From the NCBI GenBank assembly GCA_023394415.1, contig JAEXAR010000007.1, positions 1 to 17,552 on the forward strand: a DNA stretch of 17,552 bases, written 5' to 3'. The stretch is from Bacteroidota bacterium (lineage in GTDB: Bacteria > Bacteroidota > Bacteroidia > Flavobacteriales > Weeksellaceae). Below, piece by piece: positions 6,813-13,834 of this stretch. The position numbers were made by a program, and so were the translations under genes. A model generated the notes under the pieces. It did no database searches, had not been told where the DNA came from, and saw only the letters and a program-made list of their open reading frames with translations. Positions within the stretch are counted from its first letter, which is position 1; every line of letters starts with the position of its first letter.

Positions 6813-7526
6813 TTACATCACAACGTGCCCTAATTTAATCAGTTTTTCGTGATTAAGGATTTTGATGTTTCTGCCTTCAGTTTCAATCAAATGGTCTTGT
6901 TTGAATTCTGAAATTAAACGAATCGCACTTTCTGTAGCCGTTCCGATTAAGTTGGCAATTTCTTCTCTCGTTAAAGATATTTTGATGAAACCTTCAGGAT
7001 CGGTTCCTAATTTTTGTTCTAATAGTAAAAGAACCTCTGCCAACCTTTCTCTTACAGTTTTTTGAGCGAGAAACGTGATGGTATTTGAGGACTCGCCTAA
7101 TTCATAAGCAAATTTTTGAAGCATAGCGAAAGATAACTTTGGATCTACTTCTAAAAGATGCAAGAATACCTCACCCGGAAGAAAATTGGCTTCTACATCA
7201 GACATGGTTTCCGCTTTTGCTTGAAAATCTTCACCTATTAAGAGTGAACGGTAACCAATAAGATCACCTTCTTTTATAAATCTTAAAATTTGGTCTTTAC
7301 CATAAACACCTGATTTAGATAATTTTAAAGTTCCTTTTGTGATCAAATAAACGCCTTGTGCACTTTCGTGCTCATCGAAAAGATGCTCGCCTTTATGAAC
7401 AGAAACCTGCTTCACAGCACTTTGATATCTCTGAAAATCTTCAGGCGAAAGGTTTTCCTTGAAGTAATTTTCATTAAAAACGCTCAACAAATTTTTTTCA
7501 ATAAGTTCTTGTTTTTCTACAGACAT
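6813..7526 (-). CDS. Crp/Fnr-family transcriptional regulator without cysteines
   Basis: From the ATG at 7526 the protein is 237 residues (MSVEKQELIEKN...). An upstream TTG at 7547 would add seven residues but overlaps the -7 element, so the ATG is preferred. An N-terminal cyclic-nucleotide-binding-like beta-roll spans about 30-140 ('GEHLFDEHESAQGVYLITKGTLKLSKSG', 'EGDLIGYRSLL'). A long dimerisation helix follows, then a winged helix at about 165-230 ('LTREEIANLIGTATESAIRLISEFK'). No cysteine occurs anywhere, so the Fe-S cluster of classical FNR cannot be bound. The recognition helix keeps E...R (TESAIR), the pair that reads TGA in CRP and FNR sites. The gene diverges from ccoI, which suggests control of the cbb3 oxidase locus. 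A TGAC-N4-GTCA site lies next to its own start. The signal it senses is unknown (a nucleotide, redox through another protein, or haem are options). Confidence 0.9.
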   Translation of the reverse strand: MSVEKQELIEKNLLSVFNENYFKENLSPEDFQRYQSAVKQVSVHKGEHLFDEHESAQGVYLITKGTLKLSKSGVYGKDQILRFIKEGDLIGYRSLLIGEDFQAKAETMSDVEANFLPGEVFLHLLEVDPKLSFAMLQKFAYELGESSNTITFLAQKTVRERLAEVLLLLEQKLGTDPEGFIKISLTREEIANLIGTATESAIRLISEFKQDHLIETEGRNIKILNHEKLIKLGHVVM

Positions 7527-7531
7527 ATTTA

Positions 7532-7543
7532 TGACATTTGTCA
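7532..7543. promoter_or_regulatory. FNR-family-like operator TGAC-ATTT-GTCA in the fnr/ccoI divergent region
   Basis: TGAC (7532-7535) and GTCA (7540-7543) form a perfect inverted repeat with a four-base spacer, the core of the FNR/DNR consensus TTGAY-N4-RTCAA. Both outer bases (A at 7531, G at 7544) depart from consensus. It lies downstream of the predicted fnr -7 element, next to the ATG, and 54-63 bp upstream of the predicted ccoI start of transcription. Function is inferred. Confidence 0.6.
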
Positions 7544-7544
7544 G

Positions 7545-7576
7545 CAAAAATAGGCTTTTTTGTGCTGAATCTCAAA
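7545..7576 (-). promoter_or_regulatory. Bacteroidetes promoter for the fnr-like gene
   Basis: On the minus strand, TTTG (7576-7573) is followed after 20 bases by TATTTTTG (7552-7545), matching the TTTG-N(17-23)-TAnnTTTG primary promoter of Bacteroidetes. Transcription would begin near 7541, about 15 bases before the ATG at 7526. Confidence 0.6.
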
Positions 7577-7587
7577 GTTTTTTGTTA

Positions 7588-7595
7588 TAATTTTG
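7588..7595 (+). promoter_or_regulatory. Bacteroidetes -7 element (TAATTTTG) for ccoI
   Basis: TAATTTTG matches TAnnTTTG. The nearest TTTG upstream (7559-7562) is 25 bases away, longer than usual, so the promoter may depend on an activator. Transcription would start near 7599, which excludes the TTG at 7593 as the start codon and favours the GTG at 7617. Confidence 0.5.
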
Positions 7596-7616
7596 CAAGT
7601 TAAAAATTCAGCAGAA

Positions 7617-10004
7617 GTGGCAGATAATTGTTTTCATTGCGGACAGCCTATTGATAAGGAGCAAATTGATTTTGACTCGAAAATTTTCTGTTGCAACGGT
7701 TGCAAATCGGTTTATGAAATCCTAAATATCAACAACCTTGGAAACTTCTACGAACTGAACAAAAAATCCGGGATTCGCCCCGATGAAAACTCCACACAGT
7801 TTGAATATCTCGACACGCCTGAGATTTTTGAAAAAATAACCGATTTTTCTGAAGGCAATACAACGCTTGTTACATTTAAAATTCCTGTAATACATTGTTC
7901 ATCGTGCATTTGGCTTCTTGAAAGTCTTCACACGTTAAATTCGCACATTAAGTATTCGCAGGTACATTTTACCAAAAAAACACTTCAGATTTCATTCAAT
8001 CACAATGAATTGAAGTTAAGCGATTTGGCGAAATTCTTAACCAATCTTGGATATAAACCGGTCATCAGTTTAGAAACGGCCGATAAAAAAGAAGAAAAAC
8101 TTGATAAATCACTACTGATAAAACTTGCTGTAGCAGGCTTTGCATTTGGAAACGGAATGTTCTTCAGTTATCCCGAATATGCTATGGAATTTTTTGGTTA
8201 CACAGATTTTTGGATGGAAAAATATAAACATTTGTTCCGATTTATTATGTTCCTTTTAGCAACACCTGTGGTTTTTTATTCTTCTTCTGATTATTTTAAA
8301 TCAGCCGTTTATGGATTAAAAAATAAAATCGTGAACATTGATGTTCCTATTGTTTTGGGAATTTTAGTGTTGTACGGCAGAAGTATCTACGAAGTTTTGA
8401 CAGATTATGGTCCGGGATATTTTGACACGCTTTGCGGTTTACTGTTTTTTATGCTTTTGGGGAAGACATTTCAAAAAAGAACCTACAATGCTCTTTCCTA
8501 TGATCGTGATTATAAATCTTTTTATCCAATTGCTGTTACCAAAGTTGATTTTAACGGAAAGCAGGAAAATATTCTACTTTCTGATTTGAAAATTGGTGAC
8601 AGAATTATGGTACGAAACCAGGAAATCATTCCAGTAGATGCCATTTTAATTAATGGGGACGGAAATATTGACAATAGTTTCATAACAGGAGAAAGCGCAG
8701 CTGTTACCAAGAAACCAGGAGATAAAATTTTCGCTGGAGGTAAGCAAATAGGTTCTATTCTAGAATTAGAGGTAATTAAAAACGTGGATCAAAGCTATCT
8801 TACACAACTTTGGAACAAAGAAGCCTTCCAAAAACATGAAACAGGACTCGATACACTTACCAATAAAATTAGTAAGTATTTCACCTTCATTATATTAGCC
8901 ATCACTTTGGTTGCTGGAATCTATTGGGCCAGAATTGATTTTGAGAAAATGTTCCAGGTGGTTTCTGCGATTCTCATTGTAGCTTGCCCTTGTGCTTTAG
9001 CTCTATCAGCACCTTTCACTTTCGGTCACATTATGAGGATTTTGGGTAGAAATAAATTTTATGTGAAGGATACTTTAACCATAGAAAAACTGGCGAAAGT
9101 AAATACTTTGGTGTTCGACAAAACGGGAACCATCACCCATTCCAAAAAATCAAATATTTCTTACGAAGGCAATGAAATTCAGGAGTTTGACATGAAAAAC
9201 ATCAAAACATTACTGAAAAACTCAAATCATCCGCTTTCAAAATCTCTATATGAATTTATAGAGGTGGAGGATGAATATTTCCCGGTGGAACATTTTGAAG
9301 ATACTCCTGGGAAAGGTTATACGGCAGATGTGAGAGGAAACAAATACAAAATAGGCTCCGGAAGCTTCAACCATCAGACATCAAAAAATCTTGAAACTGC
9401 AGTTTATATCAGTAAAAATGAAGAATTCTTAGGAAAATTTATCTTTAAGAATGAATACCGAGATCATCTTTCCCACCTTTTCACGCACGTTGATGATTAT
9501 AATATCCATATTTTAAGTGGAGACAATGAGTCGGAAAAAAACCAACTTGAAAAACTGATTCCGCATATCGATGCCATGGCATTTAACCAAGATCCGGAAA
9601 GCAAACTGAATTATATAAAAACATTGCAGGACAAAGGCGAAAAAGTGGCGATGCTTGGTGACGGGCTGAATGATGCCGGCGCTTTAAAACAAAGTAACGT
9701 CGGAATTGCTGTGGCAGATGACACCAACTCTTTCACACCATCCTCTGATGTGATTATGAATGGTGACAAAATAACGCAGCTTAACAAGTATCTGGATTTA
9801 AGTAAAGACGCGATGAAAATTGTGAAAATAACATTCGTTATCAGCTTCTTGTACAACATCATTGGGCTTACTTACGCAGTAATGGGACAAATGTCGCCAT
9901 TGTTTGCAGCGATTTTGATGCCGATAAGTTCAATAACGGTAGTGGTATTTACCTCGGTCGCAACGTGGTGGCGGAGCACTAAATATTTCAGTATTAATGC
10001 TTAA
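7617..10004 (+). CDS. ccoI: Cu+-exporting P1B-type ATPase for cbb3 oxidase assembly (CcoI/FixI)
   Basis: The frame is open from a TTG at 7593. I prefer the GTG at 7617 because the TTG overlaps the -7 element, giving 795 residues. A Cys-rich N-terminal domain (C5xxC8, C25-C26xxC29), typical of CcoI, is followed by a heavy-metal-associated domain with CSSC (94-97). The P-type core follows: TGES at 357-360, the copper-binding CPC at 457-459 in the membrane ('VACPCALALS'), the phosphorylation site DKTGT with D501, 'NHPLS' (HP near 538) and the hinge GDGLND near 681-686. Copper is moved out of the cytosol for the CuB site of CcoN. It is the first gene of the oxidase locus, diverges from the Crp/Fnr gene, and is followed after 113 bases by ccoS. 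Confidence 0.94.
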   Translation: MADNCFHCGQPIDKEQIDFDSKIFCCNGCKSVYEILNINNLGNFYELNKKSGIRPDENSTQFEYLDTPEIFEKITDFSEGNTTLVTFKIPVIHCSSCIWLLESLHTLNSHIKYSQVHFTKKTLQISFNHNELKLSDLAKFLTNLGYKPVISLETADKKEEKLDKSLLIKLAVAGFAFGNGMFFSYPEYAMEFFGYTDFWMEKYKHLFRFIMFLLATPVVFYSSSDYFKSAVYGLKNKIVNIDVPIVLGILVLYGRSIYEVLTDYGPGYFDTLCGLLFFMLLGKTFQKRTYNALSYDRDYKSFYPIAVTKVDFNGKQENILLSDLKIGDRIMVRNQEIIPVDAILINGDGNIDNSFITGESAAVTKKPGDKIFAGGKQIGSILELEVIKNVDQSYLTQLWNKEAFQKHETGLDTLTNKISKYFTFIILAITLVAGIYWARIDFEKMFQVVSAILIVACPCALALSAPFTFGHIMRILGRNKFYVKDTLTIEKLAKVNTLVFDKTGTITHSKKSNISYEGNEIQEFDMKNIKTLLKNSNHPLSKSLYEFIEVEDEYFPVEHFEDTPGKGYTADVRGNKYKIGSGSFNHQTSKNLETAVYISKNEEFLGKFIFKNEYRDHLSHLFTHVDDYNIHILSGDNESEKNQLEKLIPHIDAMAFNQDPESKLNYIKTLQDKGEKVAMLGDGLNDAGALKQSNVGIAVADDTNSFTPSSDVIMNGDKITQLNKYLDLSKDAMKIVKITFVISFLYNIIGLTYAVMGQMSPLFAAILMPISSITVVVFTSVATWWRSTKYFSINA

Positions 10005-10018
10005 AAAAGCCTTTTTTT
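9999..10018 (+). terminator. Weak terminator-like stem at the ccoI stop
   Basis: GCTT-AAAA-AAGC (9999-10010) makes a four-base stem that overlaps the ccoI stop codon and is followed by C and seven Ts. The stem is short, so it may only attenuate read-through into ccoS. Confidence 0.3.
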
Positions 10019-10057
10019 ATTTAGAAACATTTTAAATTAACAAATTTTAACATAATC

Positions 10058-10069
10058 TGACGAATATCA
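10058..10069. promoter_or_regulatory. FNR-family-like operator TGAC-GAAT-ATCA upstream of ccoS
   Basis: TGAC (10058-10061) and ATCA (10066-10069), spaced by four bases, match the FNR-family core TGAY-N4-RTCA; the outer bases (C, T) do not match. It is centred about 50 bp before the start predicted from the TAATTTTG element at 10103-10110. With the site beside the Crp/Fnr gene, it is a candidate for control of the ccoSNOQP unit. Function is inferred. Confidence 0.5.
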
Positions 10070-10080
10070 TATTTTTTGCC

Positions 10081-10110
10081 TAAATTTGAGCACATAAAAT
10101 TTTAATTTTG
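10081..10110 (+). promoter_or_regulatory. Two candidate -7 elements upstream of ccoS
   Basis: TAAATTTG (10081-10088) and TAATTTTG (10103-10110) both match TAnnTTTG. Neither has a TTTG at normal -33 spacing. The downstream one would give a leader of only a few bases before the ATG at 10118. Confidence 0.4.
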
Positions 10111-10117
10111 CCAAAAC

Positions 10118-10312
10118 ATGGATATACTCTATTTAATGATAATTTGCAGTGTATCTTTGGCGGTGGTTTTCCTTATCATTTTTATCATAAATGCCAGAAA
10201 AGGCCAGTTTGAAGACGATGAATCTCCGGCAGTGAGAATTTTATTTGATGATGAGATAAAATCTGAAGATACAGGCGAAACAGAAGAAAATTCAGTAGCA
10301 AAAAGTAATTAA
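10118..10312 (+). CDS. ccoS: cbb3-type cytochrome oxidase assembly protein CcoS
   Basis: A 64-residue single-span protein: one N-terminal membrane helix (about 3-25), then 'ARKGQFEDDESPAVRILFDDE' at 27-47. The 'GQFEDxxSPAxRILFDDE' block is the CcoS signature. In Rhodobacter, CcoS is needed to insert haem b and CuB into CcoN. The tail (48-64) is acidic and variable. It sits between ccoI and ccoNO, seven bases before the ccoNO start, so it is very likely translated from the oxidase transcript. Confidence 0.92.
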   Translation: MDILYLMIICSVSLAVVFLIIFIINARKGQFEDDESPAVRILFDDEIKSEDTGETEENSVAKSN

Positions 10313-10319
10313 TTTATAT

Positions 10320-12572
10320 ATGGAAACACAAAAGTTTAGTTATGACAACAGTATTGTAAGAGCTTTCCTTTATGCAACCGTAATCTTTGGGGTTATTGGT
10401 TTCCTTTTGGGACTTACAATTGCAGGAATGTTGTTCTACCCTGAACTGCCGGAATGGCTTTTAGGAACAGACGACCCTACTATTGTCAGCCTTAAGAGCG
10501 GTGACATTTCCGGTCTTATTAACTCCAACGGTATGTTCGGTTTCGGACGATGGAGAATGCTGCATACCAGTGCAGTAATTTTTGCATTCGTGGGTAACGG
10601 TTTCTTTGCCGGAGCTTACTACTCTATGCAGCGATTGCTTAAAACCAGAATGTTTAGTGATGCCATTTCTTGGGCACATTTCTGGACTTGGCAAATCATG
10701 ATCGTGGCAGTGGTAATTACCTTCATTATGGGTATTAACACTTCTAAAGAATATGCTGAACACGAATGGCCAATTGATATATTAATTACCATTTCCTGGG
10801 TATTATTGGGTATCAATATGTTCGGTACCATTGCAAAAAGAAGAGTACGTCACCTTTATGTGGCGATTTGGTTCTACATCGGAACGTGGATTGCTGTGGC
10901 AATGCTTCACATCTTCAACAATTTGGAAGTTCCATTAACTATGTGGAAATCTTATTCTGCATATTCCGGAGTTAAGGATGCATTAGTACAGTGGTGGTAC
11001 GGTCACAATGCGGTAGCATTCTTCCTTACTACGCCGATTCTTGGTTTGATGTACTACTTCCTTCCAAAAGCTGCTGACAGACCAGTATTCTCATATAAAC
11101 TTTCAATTATCCACTTCTGGTCTTTGATTTTTGTATACATCTGGGCAGGTCCTCACCACTTACAGTATACTGCACTTCCGGCTTGGGCACAGGCTTTGGG
11201 TACGGGTTTCTCTATTATGCTTATTGCTCCGTCTTGGGGAGGTATGCTTAATGGTTTATTAACGTTAAGAGGTGCTTGGGATAAGGTAAGAGAAAATCCT
11301 ATTCTTAAATTCTTCGTAGTAGCTGTAACCTGTTATGGTATGGCAACTTTCGAAGGGCCGCTTTTAGCTACTAAAACTTTAAACAAAATTGGCCACTATA
11401 CAGATTGGGTTATTGGTCACGTACATATTGGTGCACTTGGTTGGAACGGTTTTATGGCGTTCGGTATGATTTATTATCTACTTCCAATTATGTGGAGAAC
11501 CAAACTTTGGTCTGTAAAATTAGCTAACTGGCATTTCTGGTTAGGAACTTTGGGAATTATTTTCTACGCGGTTCCATTATACATCGCTGGTTTTACACAA
11601 GGTTTAATGTGGAAACAGTTTAACCCGGACGGAACTTTACTTTGGAAAAACTGGTTAGATACTGTTACTGCGATTATCCCTTATTATATTATGAGATTCG
11701 TAGGTGGCTCCCTATATCTTACCGGAGCAATATTAATGTGTATTAACGTTGTAAAAACTGTAAGAAGTGGTTCTTTCCAAAAAGATGTTCCTGCTGAAGC
11801 ACCTGCGCTTGCCAACATCGGAAATGCAAGAAAAGAAGGCGAAGGCGCTCACCTTTGGTTAGAAAGAATGCCATTCTTATTTACCATCCTTTCTTTCGTT
11901 GCTGTAGCAATTGGTGGTGCAGTACAAATTATTCCTACACTAACCGTAAAAGATAATGTTCCCACTATTGCTGCGGTAAAACCTTACTCACCTCTTGAAC
12001 TTGAAGGTAGAGACTTATACATCAGAGAAGGTTGTAACTCTTGCCACTCGCAGATGATTCGTCCGTTCCGTGATGAAGTTGTAAGATTTAATGGTAAGAA
12101 CGGACAGTATTCTAAAGCAGGAGAATTTGTGTATGACAGACCTTTCCTTTGGGGATCCAAAAGAACCGGTCCTGATTTGCACAGACAAGGTGGTAAAAAC
12201 CCAAGTTCTTGGCACTACAAACATATGTACAACCCAAGATCTACTTCTGCAGGTTCAATTATGCCACGTTATCCTTGGTTAATCGCAAATGATTTGGATA
12301 GATCTCAGATGGTTAATAAATTAAACCTGATGAAAGATGTTTTTGATGTACCATACACAAAATCAGAAATTGATACTGCAAATCAATGGGCTGATAATCA
12401 GGCGAAGCATATTGTGAAACAAATATTTGAAGCGGCTGACTTGAAACAAGCTTACTCTACAAGACCTGCAGGTGAGTTGGAGAAAAAAGAGATTGTTGCG
12501 CTTATTGCTTATCTGCAAAGATTAGGTACTGATATTAAAACAACTCAAGTACAAACAGCTAGTAATAATTAA
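10320..12572 (+). CDS. ccoNO: Fused cbb3 cytochrome oxidase subunits I and II (CcoN-CcoO)
   Basis: A 750-residue protein joining the haem-copper catalytic subunit (about 1-480) to a membrane-anchored cytochrome c subunit (about 515-740). In CcoN, H82 and H369 fit the low-spin haem b ligands, H367 the haem b3 ligand, H229, H279 and H280 the CuB ligands, and Y273 the cross-linked tyrosine. Their spacing equals that of H60, H347, H345, H207, H257, H258 and Y251 of Pseudomonas stutzeri CcoN. After a linker, a second anchor helix near 517-540 leads to the CcoO haem site CNSCH (C572, C575, H576), with the likely axial methionine M648 in 'SIMPRYPW'. The complex reduces oxygen to water at the inner membrane with high affinity and pumps protons. 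The NO fusion is the usual form in Bacteroidetes; elsewhere the two are separate genes. Confidence 0.96.
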   Translation: METQKFSYDNSIVRAFLYATVIFGVIGFLLGLTIAGMLFYPELPEWLLGTDDPTIVSLKSGDISGLINSNGMFGFGRWRMLHTSAVIFAFVGNGFFAGAYYSMQRLLKTRMFSDAISWAHFWTWQIMIVAVVITFIMGINTSKEYAEHEWPIDILITISWVLLGINMFGTIAKRRVRHLYVAIWFYIGTWIAVAMLHIFNNLEVPLTMWKSYSAYSGVKDALVQWWYGHNAVAFFLTTPILGLMYYFLPKAADRPVFSYKLSIIHFWSLIFVYIWAGPHHLQYTALPAWAQALGTGFSIMLIAPSWGGMLNGLLTLRGAWDKVRENPILKFFVVAVTCYGMATFEGPLLATKTLNKIGHYTDWVIGHVHIGALGWNGFMAFGMIYYLLPIMWRTKLWSVKLANWHFWLGTLGIIFYAVPLYIAGFTQGLMWKQFNPDGTLLWKNWLDTVTAIIPYYIMRFVGGSLYLTGAILMCINVVKTVRSGSFQKDVPAEAPALANIGNARKEGEGAHLWLERMPFLFTILSFVAVAIGGAVQIIPTLTVKDNVPTIAAVKPYSPLELEGRDLYIREGCNSCHSQMIRPFRDEVVRFNGKNGQYSKAGEFVYDRPFLWGSKRTGPDLHRQGGKNPSSWHYKHMYNPRSTSAGSIMPRYPWLIANDLDRSQMVNKLNLMKDVFDVPYTKSEIDTANQWADNQAKHIVKQIFEAADLKQAYSTRPAGELEKKEIVALIAYLQRLGTDIKTTQVQTASNN

Positions 12573-12599
12573 TAAATCTTCAGGAGCACAAGTAAAAGC

Positions 12600-12791
12600 A
12601 TGATACCTCAAAATTTAAGAGACATATTATCTAATGAGCAGTACACAGGATTTTTCCAGACGCTTGCCTTAATAATATTCATGCTGTTCTTCATCGGTTT
12701 GGTAATATATGTTTTCAACAAGCCAAAAAGACATTACGATGAAGCTGCTAATGCGCCGTTAGAAGATGATGAAAAACCATTTAATTTATAA
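12600..12791 (+). CDS. ccoQ: cbb3 oxidase small subunit CcoQ (FixQ family)
   Basis: A 63-residue protein with a single membrane helix (about 17-40, FFQTLALIIFMLFFIGLVIYVF) followed by 'NKPKRHYDEAANAPLEDDEKPF'. A short basic stretch and acidic tail after the helix is typical of CcoQ/FixQ. It helps stabilise the assembled oxidase. It lies 27 bases after ccoNO and 12 before ccoP, clearly in the same operon. AGGAG occurs at 12582-12586 but is 13 bases from the ATG, farther than a normal Shine-Dalgarno. Confidence 0.88.
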   Translation: MIPQNLRDILSNEQYTGFFQTLALIIFMLFFIGLVIYVFNKPKRHYDEAANAPLEDDEKPFNL

Positions 12792-12803
12792 AATTAAAAC
12801 ATT

Positions 12804-13682
12804 ATGAAACAAAGAACACCTGTATTTGTTAATATACTGATTATACTTACGATTTTATTCGTAGTGTATTATATGTTTGTGCAGAACTCATCATTCTTGG
12901 CGTCGCCATATTTCTGGGGAACCGTAGTAATCAGCTGCATTATGGCAATGATTCACGGAGCTATTGGTGACTTGATTGAAAATAATAAATTTAAAGACCT
13001 TACAGCAGAAGAAAAATCTGAATACTTACAGAATAAAAACAGACCTTACCTTAAAACCCTTTGGGAAAGCGCCTTCAAAAAGCAATCTGCTAAAGAAGAA
13101 AAAGACATGCTTATCGACCACGGTTTTGATGGGATTATGGAGTTGGACAACCAGCTTCCAAAATGGTGGTTAGGATTATTCTGGTTTGGTGTAGCTTACT
13201 GCGTTGTGTATATTTTCGCTTATGCTTTTACAGATTTCGCAAATCCGGTGAAAGAATATGATGATGAATATAAAGCACAGATTGCTTCTGTTGAAGAGTA
13301 TATGAAAACTGCTCCACAAGCAACCTTAGAAACAGCAGTTTATAGTGCTGATAAAGTGGCTGAAGGTCAGGAAATTTTCAAAACTAACTGTGTCTCTTGT
13401 CATATGGACGGTGGTAAAGGTGGTATCGGGCCAAACTTAACCGATAATATGTGGATTAACCAGCCCGAGAAAACTTTATTTAAAAACATTTTCCATGTGG
13501 TATGGAACGGTTCTCCAAATAACCCAACAATGGCTGCGTTTGGTAAAAATGGTCAGCTTACTGGTAACGATATCGAGAAAGTAGCCGCTTATATCTACCA
13601 CATCAATCAGGAACAGAAACCTGTTACTGTAGCGGAAGGTGGTGCTGCACCACAAGGTACTGCTGCAAACTGGCAAAAATAA
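12804..13682 (+). CDS. ccoP: cbb3 oxidase cytochrome c subunit CcoP, single-haem form
   Basis: A 292-residue protein with two N-terminal membrane helices (about 9-26 and 36-54) and a third at about 121-142 in the CcoP_N signature 'DHGFDGIMELDNQLPKWW'. It ends in one cytochrome c domain: CVSCH at 196-200 and the likely axial methionine M243 in 'PTMAAFGK'. Proteobacterial CcoP carries two haem c groups. Here only one CxxCH exists in the whole protein, so the fused NO plus P complex has two c-type haems in all. The extra pair of helices before the CcoP_N block is a lineage trait of Bacteroidetes CcoP as far as I know. The C-terminal 25 residues are low-complexity (Ala/Gly/Gln). The gene is the last of the unit, closed by a strong terminator 20 bases downstream. 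Confidence 0.94.
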   Translation: MKQRTPVFVNILIILTILFVVYYMFVQNSSFLASPYFWGTVVISCIMAMIHGAIGDLIENNKFKDLTAEEKSEYLQNKNRPYLKTLWESAFKKQSAKEEKDMLIDHGFDGIMELDNQLPKWWLGLFWFGVAYCVVYIFAYAFTDFANPVKEYDDEYKAQIASVEEYMKTAPQATLETAVYSADKVAEGQEIFKTNCVSCHMDGGKGGIGPNLTDNMWINQPEKTLFKNIFHVVWNGSPNNPTMAAFGKNGQLTGNDIEKVAAYIYHINQEQKPVTVAEGGAAPQGTAANWQK

Positions 13683-13701
13683 ATCTACGCCAATAATTTT
13701 T

Positions 13702-13733
13702 AAAAGCCATTTCTCAAGAGAAATGGCTTTTTT
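13702..13733 (+). terminator. Rho-independent terminator after ccoP
   Basis: AAAAGCCATTTCTC (13702-13715) pairs perfectly with GAGAAATGGCTTTT (13718-13731) around a two-base AA loop, and the T run continues to 13733. It starts 20 bases after the ccoP stop. The stem ends the ccoSNOQP transcript and makes ccoG-fixH-safE a separate unit. Confidence 0.88.
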
Positions 13734-13801
13734 ATGTTTTATATCATATTTATATAAAGCTTTATGGCATATTTGTTACACTCTGGCAACATTAAATTCG
13801 T

Positions 13802-13809
13802 TAAATTTG
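13802..13809 (+). promoter_or_regulatory. Bacteroidetes -7 element (TAAATTTG) for ccoG
   Basis: TAAATTTG matches TAnnTTTG and lies 25 bases before the ccoG ATG, giving a leader of about 22 bases. The nearest TTTG (13772-13775) is 26 bases upstream, longer than the usual spacing. No TGAY-N4-RTCA site is seen in this gap. Confidence 0.45.
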
Positions 13810-13834
13810 TGAAAATTAAAATTATTTATTAAAA

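Noticed and set aside
7527..7547. TTG start at 7547 for the Crp/Fnr protein
   Set aside because: The TTG lies within the -7 element TATTTTTG (7552-7545) and would precede the likely transcription start; the ATG at 7526 begins the usual family N-terminus.
10461..10831. Minus-strand open frames inside ccoNO (and similar ones inside the TonB-like, RluA, ccoI, ccoP and ccoG genes)
   Set aside because: They are antisense to well-supported genes, show no family motifs and have no start signals; they reflect the codon composition of the real gene.
13771..13792. FNR-like site GTTACACTCTGGCAAC upstream of ccoG
   Set aside because: The halves are not TGAY/RTCA, the match is poor and the spacing is wrong.
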